This document shows positions 7,958 through 16,762 of a DNA stretch of 64,000 nt, one piece after another; position 1 is the stretch's first letter; each line of letters begins with the position of its first letter. This DNA comes from Verrucosispora sioxanthis. GTDB taxonomy: Bacteria; Actinomycetota; Actinomycetes; Mycobacteriales; Micromonosporaceae. The notes under the pieces are model-generated. The model made no database searches, was not told the origin of the DNA, and saw nothing but the letters and a program-made list of their open reading frames with translations. The DNA lies in assembly GCF_010560025.1 (NCBI RefSeq), contig NZ_SAIY01000008.1, positions 124,001 through 188,000 of the forward strand, written 5' to 3'. The translations under genes were made by a program, and so were the position numbers.

Positions 7958-9312
7958 GTTGACTCCGAGGTCAGAAGGGCTCGGTCGACCAGCGCGGCGG
8001 CATGGCCGACGTACGACACCGGGTCGAGCAACCCGGCCAGGGAGGTGCCGGGCAGGGCGGCGGCCACCTGCGGATCGGCCCGCAGCACCTCGGCGAACGG
8101 CCGGTTCTGCTCCAGGCTGTCGCGGACGATCCGCATCACCAGGTGGTGGGCCTGCTCGCGGCCCAGCGGTTCGGCCAGGCGGAGCATGACCGCCTCGGAC
8201 AGCACCAGCCCGCCGGTGATGTCCAGGTTGGACCGCATCCGGTCCGGGTTGACGCCGAGGTCACCGAAGACCTCGATCAGCCGTTCCAGGGCACCGCCGA
8301 TGAGGATGAAACACTCCGGCAGCAGCTTCCACAGCGTCATGCCGACGCCCATGTCACGGTCGTCCTGGGCGACCATGGTCTGCAGGGCCAGCGGCACCTG
8401 GGCGCGCAGCGTACCGGCGGCGGCGATCACCGCCTCGCACCGGATCGGGTTGCGTTTGTGCGGCATGGTGCTGCTGCCGACCTGGGTCGCCCGCTGCGGC
8501 TCGTACGCCTCGCCGACCTCGGTACGACCGAGGAAGTAGACCTCCCGGGCCAGCTTCTCGGCGCTGGCGGCGACCAGCCCGAGGACCATCAGGCACTCGA
8601 CGAACCGGTCCGACGTGGCGTGCCACGGGGTGTCCGCGACACCGAGACCGAGTTCGTCGGCCACCGCGCGTTCCAGGGCGAACGCCTGCGGTCCGTACCC
8701 GGCCATCGTGCCGGCCGCCCCACCCATGCTGGTCACCAGCAGTCGTTCGCGCAGCTGGGCCAGCCGGGCCCGGTGCCGTTGCAGCTCGCTCTGCCACACC
8801 GCGCAGCGCAGGCCGAACGTGGTCGGCAGCGCCTGCTGGCCGTGGGTGCGGGCCGGCATCGGGGTGGCCCGGTGGCGCAGGGCCAGCCGGCGCAGGATCC
8901 GCACCAGGTCGTCGACCTGGCGTTGGACGACGTCCAGGCCGGCCCGGGCGCGCAGCACGAAGCCGGTGTCCATCACGTCCTGCGTGGTGGCGCCGAGATG
9001 GACGTAGCGGCCGGCGTCGCCGGAGCAGGCGTCGGTCAGCGCCCGGACCAGCGGCACGAGCGGGTGCACGGTGTCCGCGGCCCCGGCGGCGAGCACCGCG
9101 GTGTCGAGCCGGTCGAGCCGGGCCGCGTCGGTGATCGCCTGAGCCGCCGCCGACGGGATGAGGCCGAGGCCGGCCTGGCCACGGGCCAGGGCCGCCTCGA
9201 CGTCGAGCCAGGACTGCATGAGCTGGCGGTCGTTGAAGATCCCACGCATCTCGGCGTTGCCGAAGAAACTGGTGACGGTCAACGAGTCCAGAAAGCACGA
9301 GCCGAGCTGCAT
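7954..9312 (-). CDS. 3-carboxy-cis,cis-muconate cycloisomerase / adenylosuccinate lyase family enzyme
   Basis: 452-residue member of the fumarase/aspartase superfamily. The signature GSSTMPHKRNPIRCEA lies near residue 280, and the helix motif YVHLGATTQDVMDTG near 105 fits the PcaB/PurB branch. These enzymes cleave C-N or C-O bonds by beta-elimination, releasing fumarate, or cyclise carboxymuconate. No other beta-ketoadipate genes are present, so removal of a succinyl or similar group from an aromatic amine is as plausible as muconate cycloisomerisation. It overlaps the hydratase gene by 4 bases and shares one base (TGATG) with the ligase stop. Confidence 0.85.
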   Translation of the reverse strand: MQLGSCFLDSLTVTSFFGNAEMRGIFNDRQLMQSWLDVEAALARGQAGLGLIPSAAAQAITDAARLDRLDTAVLAAGAADTVHPLVPLVRALTDACSGDAGRYVHLGATTQDVMDTGFVLRARAGLDVVQRQVDDLVRILRRLALRHRATPMPARTHGQQALPTTFGLRCAVWQSELQRHRARLAQLRERLLVTSMGGAAGTMAGYGPQAFALERAVADELGLGVADTPWHATSDRFVECLMVLGLVAASAEKLAREVYFLGRTEVGEAYEPQRATQVGSSTMPHKRNPIRCEAVIAAAGTLRAQVPLALQTMVAQDDRDMGVGMTLWKLLPECFILIGGALERLIEVFGDLGVNPDRMRSNLDITGGLVLSEAVMLRLAEPLGREQAHHLVMRIVRDSLEQNRPFAEVLRADPQVAAALPGTSLAGLLDPVSYVGHAAALVDRALLTSEST

Positions 9313-10874
9313 CAGCGGTCCTCCTCACCGGCGAGCAGGTCGAGCGCGGCGCGCCGGTCGACCTTGCCGGACGGCAGCAGTGGCAGGCCCGGAACCGTAC
9401 GGATCAGCGTCGGCACCTTGTGCCGGGCCAGCCGGGCGGTCGCCACCCCGGTGAGCCGGTCGGGGTCGATCTCGGTGCCCGCGACGGCGACGACGAGGGC
9501 ACCGACCTCCTCGCCCCACCGTGGCGACGGCACGCCCAGTACGCACACCTGGGCCACGGCAGGATCGTCGAGCAACACCGCCTCCACCTCCGCCGGGCTG
9601 ACGTTCTCGCCGCCTCGGATGATCAGTTCCTTGACCCGGCCGGTGAGGGTGAAGATCCGGTCGGCGCCGAGCGCGCCCAGGTCCCCGGTGCGCAGCCAGC
9701 CGTCGGAGGTGACCGTGGCGCGGGTGGCGGTCGGGTCGTCGACGTAGCCGGCGGTCACCGACTCGCCGCGCACCAGCAGCTCACCGGGTCGGCCGGCGGG
9801 CACCTCGGTCCGGGTGCCGGGGGCGACGACGACGGCGCACAGGTCCGGCACGATCCGGCCGACCGTCTCGCCCGGGTCGCCGCAGCTTCCGTCACCGGGG
9901 TCGACGCTTATCGTCGGTCCGGCCTCGGTCTGCCCGTAGATCACGGCGACGCGGTCCAGCCCGAGCACCCGCCGGGTCCGGGCGAGCAGCGCCGGCGCGC
10001 AGGGCGCCCCGCCGAGGAAGCCGACCCGCAGTGACGACAGGTCGAACCGGTCCGGTTCGGCCTCGACGGTGTCGGCGAGCATCGTGGCCATCGTCGGTAC
10101 GGCCTGGAGCACGGTGCACCGGTGCCGGGCGACCTGGGCCAGCACCGGGCCGGACCGGAACCGGCGGACCGACACCCACAGCGCCCCGGTGACCAGGGCC
10201 AGCACGGCGCCACTGCCGAGACCGGCCGCGTGCGCGAGGGGCAGCGGCGAGGCGATCCGGTCGCCGGCGCCGAGTCCGGCGGCGTCGGCCGTCCACCGCG
10301 CGTTGACGATCAGGTTGCGGGCACTGAGCGAGACCATCTTGGCCGGACCGGTCGAGCCCGAGGTGAACTGGATGTTCAGGGTGGCGTCCGGGGTCACCGC
10401 CGGGGCCGGGGCCGCGTCGGTCCAGCCGGGCAGTACGGCCAGGTCGTCGCCGAAGGCGTACCAGCCGTCGGGACGGCTGCCCGGCGGCAGCCCGGCGACG
10501 GCCTGCGCGGCGGTGGCCGGGCCGTCGCGGTCGCGGACCTGGTTGGCCACGAACAGCCGACGCGGACGGCTGCGGGCCAGCGCCGCGCTCAGCTCCGGGG
10601 TGCTCAGGCCGGGATGCAGGGTCACCAGCGCGGCACCCCGCCACGCCGCGGCGGCGAGCAGGACCAGCCAACCCAGGCTGTTCTCGGCCCACACCGCGAT
10701 CCGGTCGCCACGACCGACCCCGAGCGTGGCCAGCACCGCCGCTGCCCGGCCGGCCAGGTCGGCGAACTCACCCGCCGACACCGGTTCGTTCCGCTCGTCG
10801 AAGGCGTACAGCGGGCGGTCCGCTTCCCGGGCGGCGCGGTCCAGGACGAGGGCGTCGAGGGCGAAGGGGATCAC
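9312..10874 (-). CDS. AMP-dependent acyl-CoA synthetase/ligase
   Basis: 520-residue ANL-superfamily ligase. The P-loop core reads NIQFTSGSTGPAKMV (about residue 170), the middle motif VIYGQTEAGPTI, and the hinge GWLRTGDLGALGADR then GRVKELIIRGGENVSPAEVE. The C-terminal catalytic lysine is in LPSGKVDRRAAL. It would activate a carboxylic acid to its AMP ester and then CoA thioester for the hydratase and ThDP enzymes next door. It starts with GTG, 4 bases after the hydantoinase A stop. The sequence does not reveal the acid. Confidence 0.9.
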   Translation of the reverse strand: MIPFALDALVLDRAAREADRPLYAFDERNEPVSAGEFADLAGRAAAVLATLGVGRGDRIAVWAENSLGWLVLLAAAAWRGAALVTLHPGLSTPELSAALARSRPRRLFVANQVRDRDGPATAAQAVAGLPPGSRPDGWYAFGDDLAVLPGWTDAAPAPAVTPDATLNIQFTSGSTGPAKMVSLSARNLIVNARWTADAAGLGAGDRIASPLPLAHAAGLGSGAVLALVTGALWVSVRRFRSGPVLAQVARHRCTVLQAVPTMATMLADTVEAEPDRFDLSSLRVGFLGGAPCAPALLARTRRVLGLDRVAVIYGQTEAGPTISVDPGDGSCGDPGETVGRIVPDLCAVVVAPGTRTEVPAGRPGELLVRGESVTAGYVDDPTATRATVTSDGWLRTGDLGALGADRIFTLTGRVKELIIRGGENVSPAEVEAVLLDDPAVAQVCVLGVPSPRWGEEVGALVVAVAGTEIDPDRLTGVATARLARHKVPTLIRTVPGLPLLPSGKVDRRAALDLLAGEEDR

Positions 10875-10878
10875 CGGG

Positions 10879-12888
10879 TCACTCCTTGACGAGCAGCAGA
10901 TTTCCGTGGTCGTCGACGCCGGCGGTCCAGCCGGCGCCGACCACCGTCGTGCTGCCGTTCTCCCGGATGACCGCCGGGCCCTGCACCGCGCCGCCGGTGG
11001 TCAGCTCGGTACGCCGCCAGACGGTGGCGTCGACCCAGCCGTCCGAACCGTAGATCCGGGTGCTTCCGGGTCGAGGCGTCGCACCGGCCGGGGGCGCGAA
11101 GCGGACGGCGGGTCGGGGACCGAACGCGGTCAGCCGGCAGTTGACGATCTCGGCCGGGTGCCCGGACCGGGCGTACGCGTACCGCTCGGCGTAGGCGGCG
11201 TGGAACATCGCCACAAGCTCCTCGGCGGTCGCCGGCACCTCCTCGACGGGTACGGCGAGGTCGAAGGACTGCCCCCGGAACCGCATGCCGACCGACAGGC
11301 CGAAGGTGACCTGATCGGGTTCGACACCGTCCTCCGCCTTGAGCTGTGCCCGCGCGACGTCACGCAGTTCGGCCGCCACGGCGCGTACCGCGCCCAGCCC
11401 CGCCTCGTCGGCGGGCACCAGCACCGTACGCACGTAGTCGTGCCGGGCCTGGGCGGTGACGAAGCCGAGCGCGGAGAAGTTGCCCGGCACCGGTGGCACC
11501 AGCACCCGGCGGATACCCAGTTCGTCGGCGAGCACGGTGGCGTGCATCGGGCCGGCACCGCCGAAGGGCATCAGCACGAAGTCCCGAGGGTCGTGACCGC
11601 AGGCGACCGAGATCTCCTTGATCGCACTGGTCATCTTGGTGGTGGCGATGGTGATGATGCCGTGGGCCAGTGCCAGGTCGTCGAGGCCGAACTCGGTGGC
11701 GAGCCGGCCCACGGCGGCCCGGGCCGCGGCCACGTCGAGGCGTACCTCGCCGCCGAGGCTCTGCCGCGGGTCGAGGTGGCCGACGACCAGGTGCGCGTCG
11801 GTGGTCGTCGGCTCGGTGCCGCCCCGGCCGTACGCGGCGGGGCCGGGGGTCGAGCCGGCGCTGCGTGGTCCGATCCGCAGTTCACCGCCCAGGTCCCGCC
11901 AGGCGATCGAGCCGCCGCCGGCACCGATCGTGTTGATCTCGACCTGGAAGGTGCGGTTCGGGTAGCCGGCGATCTTCCCGTCGTTCGTCATCAACGGGGT
12001 GCCGTTCTTGATCAGGCAGACGTCGGTGCTGGTGCCACCGATGTCGCAGGTGATCACGTTCGGATAGCCGGCCAGTCCGGCGACGTGGACGCTGGCGGCC
12101 ACTCCGCCGGCCGGACCGGACAGCGCCAGGTTGATCGGCAGCCGGCCGGCTTCCTCGGTGGAGACGATCCCACCGCTGCTTGTCATGATCGACAGAGGTT
12201 GGGCGTAGCCGCCGGCCGCGAGCGTGGTGCCGAGCCCGCGCAGGTAGTCGGCGACCGTCGACCGGACGCTCGCGTTGAGCACGGTGGTGGTGAACCGCTC
12301 GTACTCGCCCTGCTCCGGCACGACGTCGGAGGAGATCGTGCAGACCAGACCGGGGTAGCGCTCGGCGAGCCGGGACGCCGCCGCCCGCTCGTGCGCCGGG
12401 TTGCGGTAGGAGTGCAGCAGGCAGACGGCGACCGCCTTCGGCCCGGCGGCGGCCACCCGGTCCAGCACGGCGTCGAGGTCAGCGGTGTCCAGCGGCCGCA
12501 CCACGCTGCCGTCGGCGCCGATCCGCTCCCGCAGCACGTGCCGCAGCCGACGCGGGGTCAACGGCGCCCGCCCCGCCTCCTTGACGCTGTAGAGCTGCGG
12601 CCGGTGCCCCAACCCCATCTCCAGCACGTCACGGAAGCCCTCCGTGGCCACCACGCTGACCGGCTCGCCGGACCCTTCCAGCAGCGCGTTGGTGACCCGG
12701 GTGGTGCCGTGGACGAATCGGTCGACCTCGTCGAGGCGTACGCCGAGCTTGGCCAGGCCCTCGAAGATGGCCGCCGCCGGGTCGTCCGGTGTGGAGAGGG
12801 TCTTGGCCTCGGCGAGCCGGGCGGTGGCCGGCTCGTACACGATGACGTCGGTGAAGGTGCCACCGATGTCGACGCCGATGCACAGCAT
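10879..12888 (-). CDS. Hydantoinase A / 5-oxoprolinase alpha-type subunit
   Basis: 669-residue HyuA-family protein. It begins MLCIGVDIGGTFTDVIVYEP, the actin-like ATP-binding phosphate loop. Later blocks are FVHGTTRVTNALLE, NVITCDIGGTSTDVCLIKNG, EINTIGAGGGSIAWRD and PFGGAGPMHATVLADELGI. It should supply ATP-dependent activation to a HyuAB complex, but its HyuB partner is in the BMC operon at 2641-4659. The ATG at 12888 has AAAGG ahead of it and marks the start of the fold; the frame is open much further upstream, over the permease region, which I discount. The gene lies between the ABC permease and the acyl-CoA ligase. Confidence 0.92.
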   Translation of the reverse strand: MLCIGVDIGGTFTDVIVYEPATARLAEAKTLSTPDDPAAAIFEGLAKLGVRLDEVDRFVHGTTRVTNALLEGSGEPVSVVATEGFRDVLEMGLGHRPQLYSVKEAGRAPLTPRRLRHVLRERIGADGSVVRPLDTADLDAVLDRVAAAGPKAVAVCLLHSYRNPAHERAAASRLAERYPGLVCTISSDVVPEQGEYERFTTTVLNASVRSTVADYLRGLGTTLAAGGYAQPLSIMTSSGGIVSTEEAGRLPINLALSGPAGGVAASVHVAGLAGYPNVITCDIGGTSTDVCLIKNGTPLMTNDGKIAGYPNRTFQVEINTIGAGGGSIAWRDLGGELRIGPRSAGSTPGPAAYGRGGTEPTTTDAHLVVGHLDPRQSLGGEVRLDVAAARAAVGRLATEFGLDDLALAHGIITIATTKMTSAIKEISVACGHDPRDFVLMPFGGAGPMHATVLADELGIRRVLVPPVPGNFSALGFVTAQARHDYVRTVLVPADEAGLGAVRAVAAELRDVARAQLKAEDGVEPDQVTFGLSVGMRFRGQSFDLAVPVEEVPATAEELVAMFHAAYAERYAYARSGHPAEIVNCRLTAFGPRPAVRFAPPAGATPRPGSTRIYGSDGWVDATVWRRTELTTGGAVQGPAVIRENGSTTVVGAGWTAGVDDHGNLLLVKE

Positions 12889-12959
12889 GGCGAGCCTTTC
12901 GGTAGTGGTGGGTGCGCCGAGTCGGGCGGGACGTGGCCGGGTCGCCGGGGGCGGCCCGG

Positions 12960-13790
12960 TCAGAAGGTGACGCCGTAGCGGCGCAGGGTTCTGCTGGTGA
13001 CGGCCCGCAGGATCCAGTCGAAGAGGTAGCCGAGCACGCCCAGGGCGATGATGCCGACGAAGACCCACTCGGTCTTGGCGTAGTTGCGGGCGGTCCAGAT
13101 CAGCGAACCGAGGCCGCTCTGCGCCGCCACGATCTCGGCGGAGACGATCGTCAGGAAGGAGTTGCCCATGGCCAGCCGAGCGCCGGTCACCACGTGTGGC
13201 ACGGTCGAGGGCAGCACCACCGAGACCAGGGTGCGGGCCGGACCGGCGCCGAGGGCCCGGGCCGCCCGCAGCCGCAGCTCGTCGACCGACAGGACCCCGG
13301 CCAGCGTGTTGAGCGCGACGATGAAGACGGTCGTGTAGAAGATCAGGGCGACCTTCGACGCCTCGCCCGGACCGAGCCAGATGATCGCCAGCGTGACGAA
13401 GGCGATCGGCGGCACGAACCGGAAGAACTGGATGTACGGGTCCAGCATCAGCCGCAGCCACGGCACGCAGCCCATCAGCAGCCCGACCGGTACGCCGATC
13501 ACCACGCCCAGTCCCCAACCGGTCAGGATCCGGGTCGACGAGGCGCTCACCGAGCTCCACAGCGTGCCGTCCTGGACCAGCTCGACCGCGCCGCGCCAGG
13601 TGAGCAACGGTGACGGCAGGAAAAACGCGGTGTAGTTGCGGCTGACCAGGTCCCAGATGACGATGCCGAGTGCCACCGACAGGACCGACAGCCCGACCCG
13701 GGTCAGCCGGGGGCGGGTCCGGCGTCGACGGGCCGGACCGGGCTCGGCCCGGGCGGTCCGCTCCGCGACGGTACGGACGTCCACGCTCAT
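12960..13790 (-). CDS. ABC transporter permease, NitT/TauT/SsuC type
   Basis: 276-residue inner-membrane permease with about six predicted hydrophobic segments, beginning VGLSVLSVALGIVIWDLVS after a basic N-terminal tail. The coupling EAA-like loop is seen in DELRLRAARALGAGPARTL. It belongs to the binding-protein-dependent family that imports sulfonates, taurine, nitrate and aromatic acids. It overlaps the ATPase gene by 4 bases (ATGA) and precedes the hydantoinase A gene by 71 bases. This spacing suggests one transcript that supplies substrate to the pathway. Confidence 0.92.
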   Translation of the reverse strand: MSVDVRTVAERTARAEPGPARRRRTRPRLTRVGLSVLSVALGIVIWDLVSRNYTAFFLPSPLLTWRGAVELVQDGTLWSSVSASSTRILTGWGLGVVIGVPVGLLMGCVPWLRLMLDPYIQFFRFVPPIAFVTLAIIWLGPGEASKVALIFYTTVFIVALNTLAGVLSVDELRLRAARALGAGPARTLVSVVLPSTVPHVVTGARLAMGNSFLTIVSAEIVAAQSGLGSLIWTARNYAKTEWVFVGIIALGVLGYLFDWILRAVTSRTLRRYGVTF

Positions 13791-14656
13791 CGTCGCGTCC
13801 TCCTGTCATCGTCGGCGGCCCGGCCGCCGTTGCCGCTGGCGTCCTGCCCGGCATCCGGCCCGTCGTGCCCCTCGTCGAGGCCCTGGGCGCGCAGGGTCCG
13901 GGCCACCTCGGCGCCGATGTCCTCGCGCAACCGACGGAACAGCGCGGCGCTCGCCGGGTCGGTCAGGTCGCGGGACCGGGGCAGCTCGCACGGGTAGACG
14001 TTCTTGATCGCCGCCGCCGGACCGGCGGTCATGGTGACGATCCGGTCGCCGAGCAGGATCGCCTCGCCGATGTCGTGGGTGACGAACACGATGGTGGCGC
14101 CGGTCTCCCGCCAGATCCGGTCGAGTTCGACCTGCATCACCAGCCGGGTCTGCGCGTCCAACGCGCCGAACGGCTCGTCCATCAGCACGACCGACGGTTC
14201 GTTGGCCAGCACCCGGGCCAGCTGGGCGCGCTGGCGCATGCCACCGGAGAGCTGGCCGGGGAACCGGTCGGCGCTGTGGCTGAGTCCGACCATGGCCAGG
14301 TAGCGGTCCACCGCGCTGGCTCGCTGCGCCTTGCCGACGCCGCGCATGCGCGGACCGAAGTCGACGTTCTGGCGTACGGTCAGCCACGGGAAGAGGGCCT
14401 CGGCGCTCTGGAACACCACGCCGCGCGACACGTCGGGGCCGGTGACCCGCGCGCCGGCGCAGGTCACCTCCCCACCGACCGGCTTGACGAATCCGGCGAT
14501 CGCGTTGAGCAGCGTCGACTTGCCGCAGCCGCTCGGGCCGAGCAGGCAGACGAACTCCCCACCGGCGATGTCCAGGTTCGCCTGGCGGACCGCCACGAAG
14601 TCGTCGAAGCGGATATCGACGTCGCGTACGGACACCGGGGAGCCGGAGCGGTTCAC
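13787..14656 (-). CDS. ABC transporter ATP-binding protein, NitT/TauT/SsuB type
   Basis: 289-residue ATPase. Walker A is LLGPSGCGKSTLLNAIAGF (about residue 40), the signature is LSGGMRQRAQLARVLAN, and Walker B is VVLMDEPFGALDAQTR. The switch histidine lies in VFVTHDIGEA. About 40 polar C-terminal residues, rich in Asp, Gly and Arg, extend past the ATPase fold. The GTG at 14656 overlaps the stop of the binding-protein gene (GTGA), and its own stop overlaps the permease start. The transported compound is not known, but context points to an aromatic or heterocyclic precursor. Confidence 0.92.
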   Translation of the reverse strand: MNRSGSPVSVRDVDIRFDDFVAVRQANLDIAGGEFVCLLGPSGCGKSTLLNAIAGFVKPVGGEVTCAGARVTGPDVSRGVVFQSAEALFPWLTVRQNVDFGPRMRGVGKAQRASAVDRYLAMVGLSHSADRFPGQLSGGMRQRAQLARVLANEPSVVLMDEPFGALDAQTRLVMQVELDRIWRETGATIVFVTHDIGEAILLGDRIVTMTAGPAAAIKNVYPCELPRSRDLTDPASAALFRRLREDIGAEVARTLRAQGLDEGHDGPDAGQDASGNGGRAADDDRRTRR

Positions 14657-15612
14657 ACCACTCCCCTGACCATGACCGCCGCCGGGTCGGCCTTCTGGTC
14701 CACGATGTTGCTCTCCTGCTGGAACTGGGCGATCTCGTTGTAGCGGGCGATGTCCTCGTCGGTGAAGTCCCGAACCTGGCACTGCACGCCCTCGAGGAGG
14801 GACTGCGCCTCGGCCGCCGGAACCTTGATCGCCGCCTCGGTGACCGTGCCGGCCTTGGCCGGGTCGGCGGTGATCTGCTCGCACGCCTCGGCGATGGTGT
14901 CGACGACCTTCTTGGCGGTTTCCTTGTTGGCCTCGTACCAGGCGCCGTCCACGCCGATGATCAGGTTGTAGACGTACCCGATGTCCCCGCTGGTCAGCAG
15001 CACCGTGCCGCCGTTGGCGACGCCACGCGACGGCCACGGCTCCCACATGATGTAGCCGTCGACGTCGCCGCGTTGCAGCAGTGCCGGCATCTCGGCGGGC
15101 GAGGCGTTGACGAACTCGACCGCGTCGCGGCTGATGCCCTCGCTGTCGAGCACCTTGTTGGTGGCGTACTCGTTCACGGTCCCCGGCACGACGCCGTACT
15201 TCTTGATGCCGGCGACGTCGGTGATGCCGGACCGGGCGACGAGCTTGATGAAGCTGGGCGACTGGGAGAACACCGCGAGTCCCTTGATGTCGCCCCGGGT
15301 CGCCCGGTTGAGCAGGCTCGACTCGGTGCTAGCGGTGACCTGGCCCTGTTTGGCCAGGATGGCGTCGAGCCCGCCGGTGCCCTCCTGGTACTGGGTGACG
15401 GTCACGTTGAGGCCGGCCTGCTCGAAGAGGTTCTCCTGGTTGGCGAGGTAGATCGGCGAGTACGCCGGGTCGACGCCGACACCGAAGTTGACGGCGGCGG
15501 ACGGGGCGGCGGTGTCGCCGTCGGGCTCCCCGGAGGACTGGTTCTCGGAACACCCCGCCACGGCGACGGTCATCAACAGGGCTGCGGCCGCGGCCCGCAC
15601 TCGCATTCTCAT
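14653..15612 (-). CDS. ABC transporter substrate-binding lipoprotein, NMT1/SsuA type
   Basis: 319-residue secreted binding protein. The signal peptide ends in the lipobox AVAGC, so cysteine 21 or so would be lipidated and anchor the protein outside the membrane. The mature part has the NMT1/SsuA pattern: NFGVGVDPAYSPIYLANQ, then GLNVTVTQYQEGTGGLDAI and VDGYIMWEPWPS. It captures the substrate for the adjacent permease and ATPase. It is the first gene of the second leftward operon, 23 bases from the shared operator. An in-frame ATG at 15606 is an alternative start. Confidence 0.92.
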   Translation of the reverse strand: MRMRVRAAAAALLMTVAVAGCSENQSSGEPDGDTAAPSAAVNFGVGVDPAYSPIYLANQENLFEQAGLNVTVTQYQEGTGGLDAILAKQGQVTASTESSLLNRATRGDIKGLAVFSQSPSFIKLVARSGITDVAGIKKYGVVPGTVNEYATNKVLDSEGISRDAVEFVNASPAEMPALLQRGDVDGYIMWEPWPSRGVANGGTVLLTSGDIGYVYNLIIGVDGAWYEANKETAKKVVDTIAEACEQITADPAKAGTVTEAAIKVPAAEAQSLLEGVQCQVRDFTDEDIARYNEIAQFQQESNIVDQKADPAAVMVRGVV

Positions 15613-15635
15613 GGCTACCCCAGACTTCAGCGGCT

Positions 15636-15663
15636 CATATTGTGGTCTTGGTTGCTTAATATG
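15636..15663. promoter_or_regulatory. Putative IclR operator upstream of the transporter/hydantoinase A operon
   Basis: Perfect inverted repeat CATATT-N16-AATATG, 23 bases ahead of the binding-protein start. The first 12 bases (CATATTGTGGTC) are identical to the site at 4704-4715, with the same 16-base gap to the second arm and the same orientation relative to the leftward operon. This links the transporter operon and the divergent MaoC gene to the IclR regulator located 10 kb away. Confidence 0.72.
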
Positions 15664-15787
15664 GGACGCTACTGTGAGGCGGTTTACAACGTCAAGACTT
15701 TCGGCCAATGGCCTCTCGACACAGACAGTAGCCAGATTCGGCCGGGCGGCCCCAGCTCGCTTGCCTCGCATCGAGGAGACACCGACC

Positions 15788-16729
15788 GTGGAGTGCCTGA
15801 ACAACCCAGTTGATGCGGCGAATCCGAAATCTCGGCCAGAAAGGACGCCGCCCGATCTAGTAACGGAACGTGTCGGACGGGCGAAGGCGGCCCGCGTCCG
15901 ATCACCGAACTGTTACCCGCGAACGACGACCGAGCGGGCGTGGACCGTCAGCGACACGATCCTCTACGCCCTCGGCGTCGGCGCCGGACAGGCCGACCCC
16001 ACCGACGAACTCCGGTTCACCACCGAGAACTCCACCGGCCACCGGCCCGCCGCGCTCCCGACCTTCGCCACCCTGCTCGCCGCCGAACCGCCACGGCTGG
16101 GCGAACCGGCCGTCGTCCGGCACGCCGGCGAGACCCTGACCCTGCACCGACCGCTTCCGCCCGCCGGTCAGGCCCGCGTCACCGCCACCGTCACCGGCGT
16201 GTACGACCAGACCAGCGGGGCCCTGGTCCACCACCGCTCGGAGATCCACGGCATCGACGGTGCTCCGCTGGCCACGGTCGAGCGGGCCATGTTCGTCATC
16301 GGCGCCGGCGGTTTCGGCGGACCGCGCGCGCCGGTCACCGCCGGGCAGCGGCCGGCGGGACAGCCCGACCACACCGCCCATCACCGGATCCGCGCCGATC
16401 AGGCCCTGCTCTACCGGCTCAGCGGCGACCGCAACCCGCTGCACGCCGATCCGGCCGTGGCCCGCGCCGCCGGGCTGCCCGGTCCGGTGCTGCACGGGCT
16501 GTGTACGTACGGCTTCGCCGCCCGGACGCTGCTGCACGCGGTGGCCGACGGGGATCCCGACCTGATCCACCGGATCAGCGCCCGGTTCAGCGCACCACTG
16601 TTCCCCGGCGACACCCTCACCGTGCTGGTGTGGCGGCGGCCGGGTGGTGCGCTCTTCCAGGCGGTCGACGGTCAGGGCCGGCTGGTCCTCGACCGGGGCG
16701 TCCTGGAGCTGCACCGCCGACCGGCGTGA
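15788..16729 (+). CDS. MaoC-like hydratase (2-enoyl-CoA hydratase 2 type)
   Basis: Double hot-dog hydratase of the peroxisomal hydratase-2 type. The hydratase-2 motif is clear at SGDRNPLHADPAVARAAGLP followed by GPVLHGLCTYGFAAR, carrying the catalytic Asp and His. The N-terminal half has the family pattern DTILYALGVGAG. It adds water to trans-2-enoyl-CoA to give the (R)-3-hydroxy product. The start is uncertain: the GTG at 15788 has GAGGAG 9 bases ahead and gives 313 residues, but the first 50 or so do not resemble the family. It diverges from the ABC operon and shares its regulatory region. Confidence 0.85.
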   Translation: MECLNNPVDAANPKSRPERTPPDLVTERVGRAKAARVRSPNCYPRTTTERAWTVSDTILYALGVGAGQADPTDELRFTTENSTGHRPAALPTFATLLAAEPPRLGEPAVVRHAGETLTLHRPLPPAGQARVTATVTGVYDQTSGALVHHRSEIHGIDGAPLATVERAMFVIGAGGFGGPRAPVTAGQRPAGQPDHTAHHRIRADQALLYRLSGDRNPLHADPAVARAAGLPGPVLHGLCTYGFAARTLLHAVADGDPDLIHRISARFSAPLFPGDTLTVLVWRRPGGALFQAVDGQGRLVLDRGVLELHRRPA

Positions 16730-16762
16730 AGGCCGACCGGCAGGATGTCGCCGCTGACGGAC

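Noticed and set aside
7954..9312. Naming the lyase-family gene pcaB or purB
   Set aside because: The superfamily signature is clear, but no beta-ketoadipate or purine genes are nearby, so the specific activity is not supported.
10069..12978. 969-codon plus-strand frame opposite the ligase and hydantoinase A genes
   Set aside because: Composition and lack of motifs mark it as a shadow of the two clear minus-strand enzymes.
15488..15787. Earlier start of the MaoC gene inside the binding-protein promoter region
   Set aside because: It would run through the operator and the antisense binding-protein gene; the GTG at 15788 has a good ribosome site.
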